Of a DNA stretch of 64,000 nt, positions 51,291 through 60,091 are shown in pieces. The notes under the pieces were generated by a model. The model saw only the letters and a list, made by a program, of their open reading frames with translations. It did not search any database and had not been told where the DNA came from. The translations under genes were made by a program, and so were the position numbers. The stretch is from Hymenobacter terrenus (GTDB lineage: Bacteria > Bacteroidota > Bacteroidia > Cytophagales > Hymenobacteraceae): the NCBI RefSeq assembly GCF_000972495.1, contig NZ_LATM01000006.1:1-64000 (forward strand), given 5' to 3'. Each line of letters begins with the position of its first letter. The first letter of the stretch is position 1.

Positions 51291-53117
51291 TTACAGTAAT
51301 TCGGTGCTGCGCTTCACGAAGGCAGTCAGGGCTTCGCCTTTCAGCATGCCCTGGGCCAGCAGCGCCAAATCAAACGCTTGCTTAGCCAGTTTCTCGCCGC
51401 CATCGGCCAGTACCTTCTGCGTCAGCGGGTGATTGGCGTTCACCGTCACATCGTACGATTCGGGGAAGGCGCCGAACATTTGCATGCCGCCCCCGCCACC
51501 GGTGCGCTGCATGTCCTTCATACGGCGCATGAACTCATTTTGGGTGATAACTACTGGCGCATCCTGGGGCGAGAGGGCGGCCACTTTCACGTGCATGGTG
51601 TCGTTGGCAATGGCTGTTTTGAAGGTTTCCTCCAGCTTCTTCTGGTCGTCCTCGCTCAGCACGCTTTCGGTAGTGGTATCCTTCTCAATGAGCTTGCTCA
51701 GCGTGTCAGCATCGACGCGCTTGAAGCTGGTTTTCTCCAGCTTCTGCTCCAGCTGACCCACAAAGTGCGGGTCGAGAACTTGGTCGAAGTTCAGCACGTC
51801 GTAGCCGCGCTCCTGCGCAGCTGCCACGAAGCTGTGCTGCGCCTCAGCGTCGTTGGTGTAAAGCACCACGGTGTTGCCGTCTTTGTCCTGCTGGTTGGCC
51901 TGGATGTTCTCCGTATACTCGTTGATGGTGAACAGCTTTTTATCCACGTTCTTCAGCAGCACGAAGTCCTTGGCTTTCTCGTAGAACTTCTCATCCGAGA
52001 GCATACCGTACTTCACAAACAGGCCGATGTCGTTCCACTTTTCCTCGTAGCCGGTCCGGTCTTGCTTGAAAAGGCTGCTGAGCTTATCAGCGACCTTCTT
52101 GGTGATGTAGGTGTTGATTTTGCGCACCGCCGCGTCGGCCTGCAGGAAGCTGCGCGACACGTTCAGTGGGATGTCCGGCGAGTCAATCACGCCGTGCAGC
52201 AGCATCAGGAACTCGGGTACCACGTCCTTCACTTCATCAGTGATGAAGACCTGGCGCGAATACAGCTGAATCTTATTGCGCTGGAACTGCAGCTCGTCCT
52301 TCACCTTGGGGAAGTACAGAATGCCCGTCAGGTTAAAAGGATAGTCTACATTCAGATGAATCCAGAACAGCGGTGCCTCGCTGAAGGGGTACAACTCCTG
52401 GTAGAACTTGGTGTAGTCCTCATCGGTCAGCTCACTCGGTTGCTTGGTCCAGATGGGGGTGGTGTCGTTGATGAGCTTGCCCTCGAACTCAATCGGGATG
52501 GGCAAGAACTTGCAGTACTTGGTGAGGATGGTACGCAGACGAGCCTCTTCCAGAAATTCGTCGGAATCGGCCGCAACATGCAGCACCACGTCGGTGCCAC
52601 GCTCGGCTTTGGCGTGCTCACCCTCTGTTTCTTCGAGACTGAACTCGGTACTGCCGTCGCAGGTCCAGTGGGCCGTCAGGGTATCGTCCTTGTAGGATTT
52701 CGACCAAATTTCTACCTGTTCAGCCACCATAAAGGCCGAGTAAAAACCGAGGCCGAACTGTCCGATAATCTGGTCTTTCGTGGCCGCATCTTTGTCCTTA
52801 TACTGCTCCACAAACTCAGTGGCGCCGGAAAAGGCAATCTGGTTAATGTACTTCTTGATTTCCTCGGCCGTCATGCCCAGGCCGTGGTCAGATATCGTGA
52901 TTTTGCGGGCTTCCTTGTCCACGGTCACGCGCACTTTCAGCTCGCCCAGCTCGCCTTTGAACTCACCCAGCTGGGCCAGGCTTTTCAGCTTTTGGGTGGC
53001 ATCAACGGCGTTGCTGACCAATTCCCGCAGGAAAATCTCGTGGTCGGAATACAAGAACTTCTTGATAATCGGAAAGATGTTCTCGGTGTGGATGGAGATG
53101 GAACCGGTTTCTTGCAT
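51291..53117 (-). CDS. htpG: Molecular chaperone HtpG (Hsp90)
   Basis: Bacterial Hsp90, an ATP-dependent dimeric chaperone. 608 residues, typical length. The N-terminal GHKL ATPase has IFLRELVSNAVDATQKL (the metal-binding Glu/Asn helix), ITISDHGLGMTAEEIKKYIN and IGQFGLGFYSAFMVAEQVE. Middle domain: PFNLTGILYFPKV and QLYSRQVFITDEVKDVVPEF, with the conserved arginine in LNVSRSFLQAD. C-terminal dimerisation domain ends in FVKRSTELL. A long antisense open frame (51378-53141) mirrors it and is a shadow. Confidence 0.96.
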   Translation of the reverse strand: MQETGSISIHTENIFPIIKKFLYSDHEIFLRELVSNAVDATQKLKSLAQLGEFKGELGELKVRVTVDKEARKITISDHGLGMTAEEIKKYINQIAFSGATEFVEQYKDKDAATKDQIIGQFGLGFYSAFMVAEQVEIWSKSYKDDTLTAHWTCDGSTEFSLEETEGEHAKAERGTDVVLHVAADSDEFLEEARLRTILTKYCKFLPIPIEFEGKLINDTTPIWTKQPSELTDEDYTKFYQELYPFSEAPLFWIHLNVDYPFNLTGILYFPKVKDELQFQRNKIQLYSRQVFITDEVKDVVPEFLMLLHGVIDSPDIPLNVSRSFLQADAAVRKINTYITKKVADKLSSLFKQDRTGYEEKWNDIGLFVKYGMLSDEKFYEKAKDFVLLKNVDKKLFTINEYTENIQANQQDKDGNTVVLYTNDAEAQHSFVAAAQERGYDVLNFDQVLDPHFVGQLEQKLEKTSFKRVDADTLSKLIEKDTTTESVLSEDDQKKLEETFKTAIANDTMHVKVAALSPQDAPVVITQNEFMRRMKDMQRTGGGGGMQMFGAFPESYDVTVNANHPLTQKVLADGGEKLAKQAFDLALLAQGMLKGEALTAFVKRSTELL

Positions 53118-53284
53118 GGCAATAAATGGAGGGACGGATGAATGCGATTCAGACGGAATGGCCGGGCACGGGGCACCGGGCCACTCACCGAGCGGCTTTC
53201 AAACGACGTTCCAAGGAGGGGATGCTGTCAGATTGACAGCGGAATTGCAAAGCCAGCGCCGGGCAGCGCAGCTAACTCCGCAGC

Positions 53285-53791
53285 TTACCGGCGGGGCCGG
53301 TAAAAAGGCCGGGGCTCCGACACGCCGCCCGGCGCGGAGTGCGAGGGGCCATGCAGCGAATCCCATTCCGCCAGCAGGGCCGGCAGCTCGTTCGAATAGT
53401 CGCTGAGCCAGTGCATGCCGGGGACGGGCGCCGAAAAAAACTGAATGTCGAACTTGATAGAAGGACGCAACAGCGCAATAAGCGAGTCGATAGCTAATTG
53501 ATTATGAACCCGCCGCCGGTTGATAACCAGCACCATTCGTTCCAATGGAATATTCACTACCGCAAGTGGCAAATTCGTGCCCAGCCACACTTGGTCGTAC
53601 ACCGAAATGTCGGGCACGCTGTTCATATCGAGAAGCACGTGCCGCACCGCCAGCCGATGAATAAGCTGCATCATCTGCTCGGTGCTGGCCCGAAACGTGC
53701 GCATATCCTGCCCCGACGCCCATTCCACCCGCAACAAGGCCAGGGCTTCGTCGTACTGCAGCGAAAGGTCAGGAATGGTGGTGATTATCAC
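53285..53791 (-). CDS. Uncharacterised STAS-like protein
   Basis: A 168-residue cytoplasmic protein. The pattern LQYDEALALLRVEWASGQDM, a helix EQMMQLIHRL, and AVRHVLLDMNSVPDISVYDQ resembles the SpoIIAA/STAS fold of similar Bacteroidota proteins, but there is no clear conserved phospho-serine. Function unknown. It sits between htpG and the metal-uptake operon. Confidence 0.6.
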   Translation of the reverse strand: MIITTIPDLSLQYDEALALLRVEWASGQDMRTFRASTEQMMQLIHRLAVRHVLLDMNSVPDISVYDQVWLGTNLPLAVVNIPLERMVLVINRRRVHNQLAIDSLIALLRPSIKFDIQFFSAPVPGMHWLSDYSNELPALLAEWDSLHGPSHSAPGGVSEPRPFYRPRR

Positions 53792-53957
53792 GAAGAATAA
53801 CGAAGGCGATACGTTTAGTATATGAACGCCAATACGGCGTACGAGGGATGCACATCGTTTGGATTGTCCTACAAAAGGTTAAAGATAAAAGTTTACTCGC
53901 CGCTCGGCATTTATAGTGTCTGCGTATCTTTTATCGTTTTCGTCCCATCTTTGCACT

Positions 53958-54302
53958 ATGTATGCCCTGCGTTCCCATATCGCCCTGCTGCTACTGCTCT
54001 GCTTTACGCGGACGCTGCTGCCGGAGGCATGGGTTCTGGCCATGCATGCCCACGAGCACACCACCGAAGAGCCGGCGCACGCACCGGCCTTCCGGCACAA
54101 GGGCAAGGCGTTGGTTAGCACTCAGCACAAGCATTGCCAGGTAGAGAATGTCTACGACGTGCCTTTTTTGCTGAGCGCACCCATGGTGGTTCCGGCTCCG
54201 GTAACCCGGCCTTGCTTTGCAACCACGCTGGTGGCTACCGTGGCCACGGCGCCTTGGATTGCGCGATGCCCGGCCCAGTTGCGCGGGCCGCCGGCTGCCT
54301 AA
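53958..54302 (+). CDS. Small exported His-rich protein
   Basis: A 114-residue protein with a hydrophobic N-terminal segment (about 8-28: IALLLLLCFTRTLLPEAWVL) as signal or anchor, followed by a histidine-rich stretch HAHEHTTEEPAHAP (about 30-43), then RHKGKALVSTQHKHCQVENV. This His/Cys set (about seven His in 30 residues) suggests metal binding (zinc, copper or nickel). It precedes the TonB-dependent receptor by about 110 bases. The later region is Pro/Ala-rich. The ATG at 53958 is preferred. Confidence 0.7.
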   Translation: MYALRSHIALLLLLCFTRTLLPEAWVLAMHAHEHTTEEPAHAPAFRHKGKALVSTQHKHCQVENVYDVPFLLSAPMVVPAPVTRPCFATTLVATVATAPWIARCPAQLRGPPAA

Positions 54303-54412
54303 GCGGCACCCCGGCTTTCTCATGATTTAAGCTACGCTCTGCCCTGACTGCGCCGCGGTCTGGGGGCAAGCTTGCGCTTATGCCGCCGTTGCGCGGCGCT
54401 CCTTTCTTTTCC

Positions 54413-56833
54413 ATGGGAATTATCTCCTGCCTGCCAGGTCGCATTGCGTTGTGGCTTGGTGTGGCGCTGATAGGGCTGCTGGCCCTGCCAGGCCGGGCGC
54501 AAACCGCGCCGGTTAGTTGCACCCTGGCATTGGCGGGCCGTGTGGTCGACCACGAGGCGGGCACGATACTGCCCGGCGCCACGGCGCGCCTGCTCGAAAC
54601 GGGAGAGGTGAGCACTACCGACCTGGCGGGCAACTACCACTTTCACGTGTGCGCCGGCACTTATCACTTGGAAGTGAGTTTTGTGGGCTACCAATCTGAG
54701 AGCGCCGAAGTGCGGGTGACTACGGCCGTAGTACGCAACTTTCAGTTGCACCCCGATGCCGTGGAACTGGGCGGGGCCGTGGTTCGTGGGCAGGCGCCTA
54801 CGCCGGCCCCCACTCAGGCTACGGCAGCCCTGACGGGTGGCGCCCTGGCCGCCACCCGTGGCCAAAGCCTAGGCGAAGCGCTGCTGAAAGTGAGCGGCGT
54901 GTCGGCCATTCAGACCGGACCTAATGTATTCAAGCCGATGATTCACGGCCTGCACTCCAACCGGGTGGCATTGCTCAACAACGGGGTGCGGCAGGAAGGC
55001 CAGCAGTGGGGTCAGGACCACGGCCCGGAAATCGACCCTTTTGTTGCCTCGCAGCTGACCGTAGTGAAGGGCGCGGCGGGAGTCCGCTACGGGGCCGACG
55101 CCATTGGCGGGGTGGTGCTGGCGCAGCCGGCGGCCCTGCCCGACTCGGCAGGCGTGACGGCGGACTTGCATGCAGTGGGCGCTACCAACAACGGGCTGGG
55201 CGCGGTGTCGGCCACGGTGCAGGGTGCACCCAGGCGGCTGCCCGGCCTGGCGTGGCGGGCCCAAGGCACGGTGCGCCGCGCCGGCCTCACCCGCACCCCC
55301 GATTACCGGATAAGCTCCTCGGCGCTGGCCGAATACAACTACTCGGCAGCGGTGGGCTGGCAGCGGGAGCGCTGGGGCGTGGAGGCCTTCGTGAGCCAGT
55401 ACAACGCGCAGCTGGGGCTTTATCCGGTTCCTGAAAACTGGAACCGGGTGGCCCGCGACTCATCGCCGGCACCGCTGCCCGCTTCGTTCACGTATCGGCT
55501 CGAACGGCCTTACCAGCAGATTCAGCACACGCTGTTCAAGCTCAGCGGGTTTTACCGATTAAATGGCTGGGGTGGGCGGCTGAGTCTGACGCTGGCCCAG
55601 CAAGCCGACCGGCGCGGCGAGTACGACAAGTTCCGCCCCCGCAACCAGAACGTAGCCAATAAGAATCTGCCCGAGCTGGACTACCGCAACCAAACCACCA
55701 CTGCCGACCTACACTGGGAGCCCAGCCTACCCGGCAATTTTGGGGGCGAGCTGGGCCTGAGTGGCACGTCGCAGGACAATACCTACCGGCCGGGCAGCCG
55801 CTTCTTCATCCCGTACTACACCAACCTGACGGGCGGGGCCTACGCCATTGGGCGCTGGCACCCCGGCCCATGGCTGCTGGAAGCCGGCCTGCGCCTCGAC
55901 CGCCGCCAGCTTGATACCCGCCGGCCCACCCGCGTGAGTGGGGCCTTTGATGTGGTACGCGAGAGCTTCGCCTTCACCACGCCGGCGGCCTCGCTGGGGC
56001 TGGTGCGGGAGCTGGGGCCGCACGTGACGCTGCGCGCCGATGTGAGCCTGCTCCGGCGGGCCCCGGCAGCCAACGAGCGCGCCAGCCAAGGTGTGCACAA
56101 TGGTATTTATGAGGAAGGCTATGACATCACGCGGCCGGCTGGCGCTCCTACTCTGGGGCCGGAAACGGCCCGCTCGGCCGCCTTCAGTATGAGCTGGCAC
56201 GACCACCCCCGCCTCAATGGTGAGCTGACCGTGTATCAGACCAACATCGACAACTACATCTACCAAACGCCGGTGGCGCCCGTGCTCGACATTCGGGGGC
56301 TGTTTCCGTCGTACCGCTACCAGCAAACCGATGCCCGCTTCCGGGGAGTCGACTTGCTGGTGGCTTACCGCGTGGCGGGTCCGCTCACGCTGGGGATGAA
56401 GGCGGCCACGGTAGTGGAGCGCGACCTGCGCCTGAACGACTACCTGATTCTGGCGCCGGCTGACCGGCTGGAAGGCTGGTTGCGCTACGAGGTGCCGGCC
56501 CAAGAGGCTGGGACCGCGCCGCGCCGCCTGAGCGGCTTCTACGCGCAGCTGGGGGGCCAGGCCGTGCGCCGCCAAACCCGGGTGCCGCGCGACAACGAGG
56601 AGCGCGACTACCAGGACCCGCCCCCCGGCTACTGGCTACTGGGGGCCGAGGTAGGGGGCACCCTGCGGCTAGGCGCCCACACCCCGCTGGAAATCAGCCT
56701 TACCGGCACCAACCTGCTCGACACGCGCTACCGCGACTACCTGAACCGCTACCGCTATTTCCTGGACGAAATGGGCCAGAATGTGACGCTGCGTCTACGG
56801 ATGCCGCTGGCTTTTGGCAACTCCAAAAAATAA
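54413..56833 (+). CDS. TonB-dependent receptor with carboxypeptidase-regulatory-like N-terminal domain
   Basis: An 806-residue outer-membrane receptor with signal peptide (about 1-30). After it comes a carboxypeptidase-regulatory-like domain (about 42-120: LAGRVVDHEAGTILPGATAR, VSFVGYQSESAEVR). The plug domain follows with GEALLKVSGVSAIQTGPNVF, MIHGLHSNRVALLNNGVRQE, GPEIDPFVASQLTVVKGAAG and VRYGADAIGGVVL. The barrel ends with aromatic-rich strands and GQNVTLRLRMPLAFGNSKK. The plug phrase resembles receptors for zinc or other metals such as ZnuD, but substrate is inferred. The ATG at 54380 would add 11 residues before the signal. Confidence 0.88.
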   Translation: MGIISCLPGRIALWLGVALIGLLALPGRAQTAPVSCTLALAGRVVDHEAGTILPGATARLLETGEVSTTDLAGNYHFHVCAGTYHLEVSFVGYQSESAEVRVTTAVVRNFQLHPDAVELGGAVVRGQAPTPAPTQATAALTGGALAATRGQSLGEALLKVSGVSAIQTGPNVFKPMIHGLHSNRVALLNNGVRQEGQQWGQDHGPEIDPFVASQLTVVKGAAGVRYGADAIGGVVLAQPAALPDSAGVTADLHAVGATNNGLGAVSATVQGAPRRLPGLAWRAQGTVRRAGLTRTPDYRISSSALAEYNYSAAVGWQRERWGVEAFVSQYNAQLGLYPVPENWNRVARDSSPAPLPASFTYRLERPYQQIQHTLFKLSGFYRLNGWGGRLSLTLAQQADRRGEYDKFRPRNQNVANKNLPELDYRNQTTTADLHWEPSLPGNFGGELGLSGTSQDNTYRPGSRFFIPYYTNLTGGAYAIGRWHPGPWLLEAGLRLDRRQLDTRRPTRVSGAFDVVRESFAFTTPAASLGLVRELGPHVTLRADVSLLRRAPAANERASQGVHNGIYEEGYDITRPAGAPTLGPETARSAAFSMSWHDHPRLNGELTVYQTNIDNYIYQTPVAPVLDIRGLFPSYRYQQTDARFRGVDLLVAYRVAGPLTLGMKAATVVERDLRLNDYLILAPADRLEGWLRYEVPAQEAGTAPRRLSGFYAQLGGQAVRRQTRVPRDNEERDYQDPPPGYWLLGAEVGGTLRLGAHTPLEISLTGTNLLDTRYRDYLNRYRYFLDEMGQNVTLRLRMPLAFGNSKK

Positions 56834-56882
56834 GTTTTCACTGTTTAACTCATTCCTTTTTTCATTTTTAACCCCACCTTTC

Positions 56883-57443
56883 ATGTTCCGTTTCCATTCC
56901 CGTTTCCGCCTGGCAACGCTGTTGCTGGCAACTCCTCTCATCTTCTCCGCGTGCAAGGATGACAAGGACGACCCTATCCCCGACGAGGAGAATGAGCAAA
57001 TCACGACGGTGAGCTACGTACTGACGCCTACTACCGGCGGTGGCAGCGCGACCACCGTAACCTGGCGCGACACCGATGGCACTGGCGGCAATGATCCCAC
57101 CATCGGCACCCTCACCCTTAAGCCGAACACGACCTACACTGGCACTATAGCCGTGCTCGACGAAACGAAGACCCCGCCGGCAAACATTACAGAAGAAATT
57201 CTTGAGGAGAAAGACGACCACCTGTTCTTCTACGCGCCTACTCTTGCCAACTTGCTTGAAATCACATCCACTGACCGTGATTCGAAGAACCTGCCGGTAG
57301 GCATTACTACCCAAGTGGTGACGAATTCGGCCGGCACGGGCTCACTTAAAATCACCCTGCGCCACCAACCTGGCGCAAAAGATGGCACCTTTGCCCCCGG
57401 CGACACGGACGTGGAAGTGACTTTCCCGGTGAAGGTGCAGTAA
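56883..57443 (+). CDS. Uncharacterised lipoprotein of the TonB receptor operon
   Basis: A 186-residue lipoprotein: LLLATPLIFSACKDDKDDPI with cysteine at about residue 22, followed by an acidic stretch and a beta-rich domain (about 40-186; TVSYVLTPTTGGGSATTVTW, LTLKPNTTYTGTIAVLDETK, ITLRHQPGAKDGTF). No function recognised. It is 50 bases downstream of the receptor gene, so it may be a surface partner that binds the ligand or guides the receptor. A long hairpin follows. Confidence 0.75.
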   Translation: MFRFHSRFRLATLLLATPLIFSACKDDKDDPIPDEENEQITTVSYVLTPTTGGGSATTVTWRDTDGTGGNDPTIGTLTLKPNTTYTGTIAVLDETKTPPANITEEILEEKDDHLFFYAPTLANLLEITSTDRDSKNLPVGITTQVVTNSAGTGSLKITLRHQPGAKDGTFAPGDTDVEVTFPVKVQ

Positions 57444-57465
57444 ACCACGCCCTGGCTCTACCCGC

Positions 57466-57552
57466 CGGGTACTTGCCTTGCAATGCTAACGGGTTCCGCA
57501 TGCCGAGCGGTTGGCGTGCGGAATCCTGATAGCATTGCAAGGCAAGTATCCC
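57466..57552. repeat. Long hairpin element
   Basis: Positions 57470-57488 and 57530-57548 are perfect 19-base complements; pairing continues outward with a one-base offset (GGGT / ATCCC) and inward (GGTTCCGCATGCC with GGCGTGCGGAATCC). Almost all of the 87 bases can pair. It ends about 33 bases before the flavoprotein gene and could be a terminator of the TonB operon or a miniature inverted-repeat element. Confidence 0.75.
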
Positions 57553-57584
57553 ATCTAAAAACAGCTTACTAACCTCCTTTCCCA

Positions 57585-58517
57585 ATGCGTAAATCTCCTT
57601 TTCCCACCCAAGCCTCCTACGACATGATGATTGTGGGGGCCAGCAACGCGGGCCTGAGTGCGGCCCTGGTGCTAGGCCGGGCCCGCCGCCGTGTGCTCGT
57701 ACTCGACGGGGGCCCGGCCCGCAACGCCGTCGCCTTCAACTCGCACAGCTTTTTCACCCGCGACGGCTCTTCGCCGGGCGAAGTGCTGCGTATTGGCCGC
57801 GAGCAGCTGCGGCCCTACGCCGTGGAGATTCACGCGGACGAGGCCTCCCAGGCCCGGCTCAGCAGCAATGGCCTCGTGCTGACGCTGGGCAGTGGCGCGA
57901 AGGTGACAGCCCCAGCCCTGGTGCTGGCCACCGGCGTGACCGACGAGCTGCCGCCCGTGCCGGGCCTCAGCGAGCTATGGGGCCGCGGTGCCTATCACTG
58001 CCCGTACTGCCACGGTTGGGAAAACCGCTACAATCAGGTGGCCGTGTACGGCCAGGGCGAGGCCGGCTACCAGCAAGCCGTGCTCCTGCACCAGTGGAGC
58101 CCTCAGCTGACTCTGTGCACCGACGGCCCAGCCAACCTGACCGCCGCCCAGTACGAGCACCTCGCCCATCTGAACATTGCCGTGCTCGAAACGCCCGTGG
58201 CGGCAATTGATGGCAGTATCAAATGCCTGCGGGCTATTGCGTTTCGGGATGGTAGCCGCCTGCCCGTCGATGCCATTTTCCTGCGGCCCATTCAGCGGCA
58301 GCGGAGCGACTTGGCGGCCCAGCTCGGCTGCGACTTTACGCCCGACGGCATGTATGTGCAGGTGAACGAAACCGGCCTGACCAGCGTGCCCGGCGTGTAC
58401 GCCGTGGGGGACATGACGGGGCCGTTTCAGCAGGCTATTCTGGCGGCGGCCAGTGGCACCCGCGCCGCCGCGGCACTCAATAATGAGTTGATTTTGCGCG
58501 ACAGTGTGCTGGCCTGA
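57585..58517 (+). CDS. Thioredoxin reductase-like NAD(P)/FAD-dependent oxidoreductase
   Basis: A 310-residue flavoprotein. N-terminal FAD motif MMIVGASNAGLSAALVLGRA, then LDGGPARNAVAFNSHSFFTR, the ATGVTDELPPVPGLSELWGR segment and HCPYCHGWENR with CPYC, the redox-active dithiol. The FAD C-terminal motif VPGVYAVGDMTGPFQQAILA completes the type. The NADPH part has VAVYGQGEAGYQQAVLLHQW. The CxxC together with the CHGWE context is that of thioredoxin reductase-like proteins in Actinobacteria and Bacteroidota. Partner thiol unknown. Confidence 0.9.
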   Translation: MRKSPFPTQASYDMMIVGASNAGLSAALVLGRARRRVLVLDGGPARNAVAFNSHSFFTRDGSSPGEVLRIGREQLRPYAVEIHADEASQARLSSNGLVLTLGSGAKVTAPALVLATGVTDELPPVPGLSELWGRGAYHCPYCHGWENRYNQVAVYGQGEAGYQQAVLLHQWSPQLTLCTDGPANLTAAQYEHLAHLNIAVLETPVAAIDGSIKCLRAIAFRDGSRLPVDAIFLRPIQRQRSDLAAQLGCDFTPDGMYVQVNETGLTSVPGVYAVGDMTGPFQQAILAAASGTRAAAALNNELILRDSVLA

Positions 58518-58556
58518 TTCTTTATTTAATTCTTTGACCCTTTTGAAAACAACTTT

Positions 58557-59132
58557 ATGAACATCATTCTGCGGTCCTCCGCGACCCGGCTGCTGGCCGG
58601 CCTCACCGTGGTAGCATTGGCTGCCAGCTGCCAGTCGGGCACCGATAAAAAAGCTGATGGCGTGGTGGCGACCACGCCCGACGGCTCCCGCGCCGAGGGC
58701 GCTACTACACCGCCCGGCAATGGCCCGGTCCACGACCAGCTGGTGACCGACCACCAGAAAATGGAAGCTGACCACCGCACCATGGAAGCTGCCGACTCGG
58801 TGATGGAAGCCGACCACCAGCAGGCCCAGGCCGCCGCCAAAACGGCCGGCATCGACCAAAAGCCCGCTTATAAAGACCTCGAAACCCGCCATACGGCCCT
58901 GCTGGCGCGCCACCAGGAAGTGGTGGTGCAGCACACCGGCATCCTGGCGCGCCACACCGAGCTGGAGCAGAAGCACAAATCCGGCAGCATCGACGACGCG
59001 CAGATGCGCATCGACCACGACGCCATGAAAACCGAGGACCAGCAGATGCAGCAGGAGCACCAGAAGCTGGTGGACGACCACAAAAAAATTGAGCAAGAGC
59101 ACGCCGCGCTGCTCAAAACCGCAAGCAAATAG
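58557..59132 (+). CDS. Coiled-coil lipoprotein
   Basis: A 191-residue lipoprotein with lipobox LAASC (cysteine at about residue 25). After a low-complexity region (27-58), almost all the rest (about 60-188) is helical with heptad-like repeats containing Asp/Glu-His pairs: VTDHQKMEADHRTMEA, LETRHTALLARHQEV, LARHTELEQKHKSG, RIDHDAMKTEDQQMQQEHQK. The many His (about 15) could bind metal or set pH-dependent coiling. No family identified. 39 bases downstream of the flavoprotein gene. Confidence 0.75.
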   Translation: MNIILRSSATRLLAGLTVVALAASCQSGTDKKADGVVATTPDGSRAEGATTPPGNGPVHDQLVTDHQKMEADHRTMEAADSVMEADHQQAQAAAKTAGIDQKPAYKDLETRHTALLARHQEVVVQHTGILARHTELEQKHKSGSIDDAQMRIDHDAMKTEDQQMQQEHQKLVDDHKKIEQEHAALLKTASK

Positions 59133-59157
59133 GCTCATTCTGCCTATTGACCCGGTG

Positions 59158-59195
59158 AAAGCCGGATGGTGCTTTGTGGCGCCATCCGGCTTTTG
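59158..59195 (+). terminator. Rho-independent terminator after the coiled-coil lipoprotein gene
   Basis: Perfect 12-base stem AAAGCCGGATGG / CCATCCGGCTTT with a 12-base loop followed by TTGCTATTT; 25 bases after the stop. Confidence 0.85.
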
Positions 59196-59545
59196 CTATT
59201 TACTCACAACGCATGTGCGGGCAGTGGCTTCGGGGCCAACGGCGTTTTCACCGAGTTGAAAGAGGGCGCGGCCGCTGGCCCCGACGGCAGCCTCAGCTTC
59301 GGGAAGCCAGCTAGTTTGAGTTGCGATGGGTTAAACGATAGTCCCGGAGGGACGATATAGTGGTAGAAAATGCGTTATGCAGCTATTTTTCAGGCTCCAG
59401 AGGGGCGGCATTCATGGGCCGGGGGTCGTCCTGCGGGGGCTGTCGGCTACTTGGGCCAGGTTGTCCCTCCTACTTCTTTGGGAGTAGCTCGCTAGGGCAG
59501 CGCAGTTGGTCTGTTTGAGCCTGCCGCTGCTGCCTCCAGGCCCCC

Positions 59546-59755
59546 CAGACGACCATCGGCAGCCCCCAAACGACCATCGGTAGTTCCCAGACTAGTATCG
59601 GTACACTTCAAACGACCATCGGCAGCCTTCAAACGAGTGTCGGTAGTTTTCAATAGACTATCGGCAGGATTCAGGTAAGTGTCGGTGGTCTTCAGACGAT
59701 TATCGATAGCTTTCAGATGAGTATCAGCGGTGTTCGGATGACTAGCGGCAAACTC
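59546..59755. repeat. Array of ten degenerate 21-bp units
   Basis: Ten consecutive 21-base units with no indel; units 1-9 (59546-59734) are clear. Typical unit: CAAACGACCATCGGCAGCCT plus T. Conserved positions are CA at the start, ATCGG or GTCGG in the middle and TT at the end. On the reverse strand one frame is open through all units and reads as perfect seven-residue repeats (KTTDTRL, KAADGRL, GTTDGRL); on the forward strand the equivalent frames contain stops. Leu at every seventh position would suit a coiled coil. Confidence 0.85.
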
Positions 59756-60091
59756 CGCAAGATGGGCGGTGGAGAACGAGGGGCTAACGGAGGGCTGCTG
59801 GCGGGAGTTGCCCTTGCTCACTAGCCCGACAACAAGGGCCGATGGGGCCGGGCGGTGGCAATCGGCAAATCAGGCGGCGGTAGGCCCCACATCGGCATAT
59901 TCTGCTGGCTACCAGGGTGCTGTTGGAGCGGGGTGGGCACGCGAGCGACGCCGTTTATGCTATTGCCTGGCCCGGCCCGTACAAGTCCACCAGGCTTGGG
60001 CAGGGGCCGAATACCGACCAATAGGCGGGTCGCTTCTTTTTTTTCGTCAACCGAAGGTGATACTTGGGGCCGAACTGGATTAATTAGTACC

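Larger units (their letters stand above)
59133..60091. other. Long intergenic region with terminator and 21-bp array
   Basis: About 960 bases without a supported gene. It contains the hairpin terminator of the lipoprotein gene (59158-59195) and a 21-bp array (59546-59755). A GTG-initiated reverse frame at 59492-59821 spans the array and encodes heptads of the kind KTTDTRL, but it lacks independent support. Nothing else recognisable. Confidence 0.55.

Noticed and set aside
51378..53141. A 587-residue forward open frame opposite htpG
   Set aside because: It mirrors the htpG codons, is Leu/Val/Gln-rich and has no recognisable motif; htpG on the reverse strand is certain.
55727..56575. A 282-residue reverse frame inside the TonB receptor gene
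   Set aside because: Antisense shadow of a GC-rich gene; no conserved segment.
57975..59138. A 387-residue reverse open frame over the flavoprotein and coiled-coil lipoprotein genes
   Set aside because: Low-complexity composition without motifs; both forward genes are supported by clear domains or a lipobox.
59546..59755. CRISPR-like array
   Set aside because: Units are directly adjacent with no spacers, 21 bases in length and variable; no cas gene nearby.
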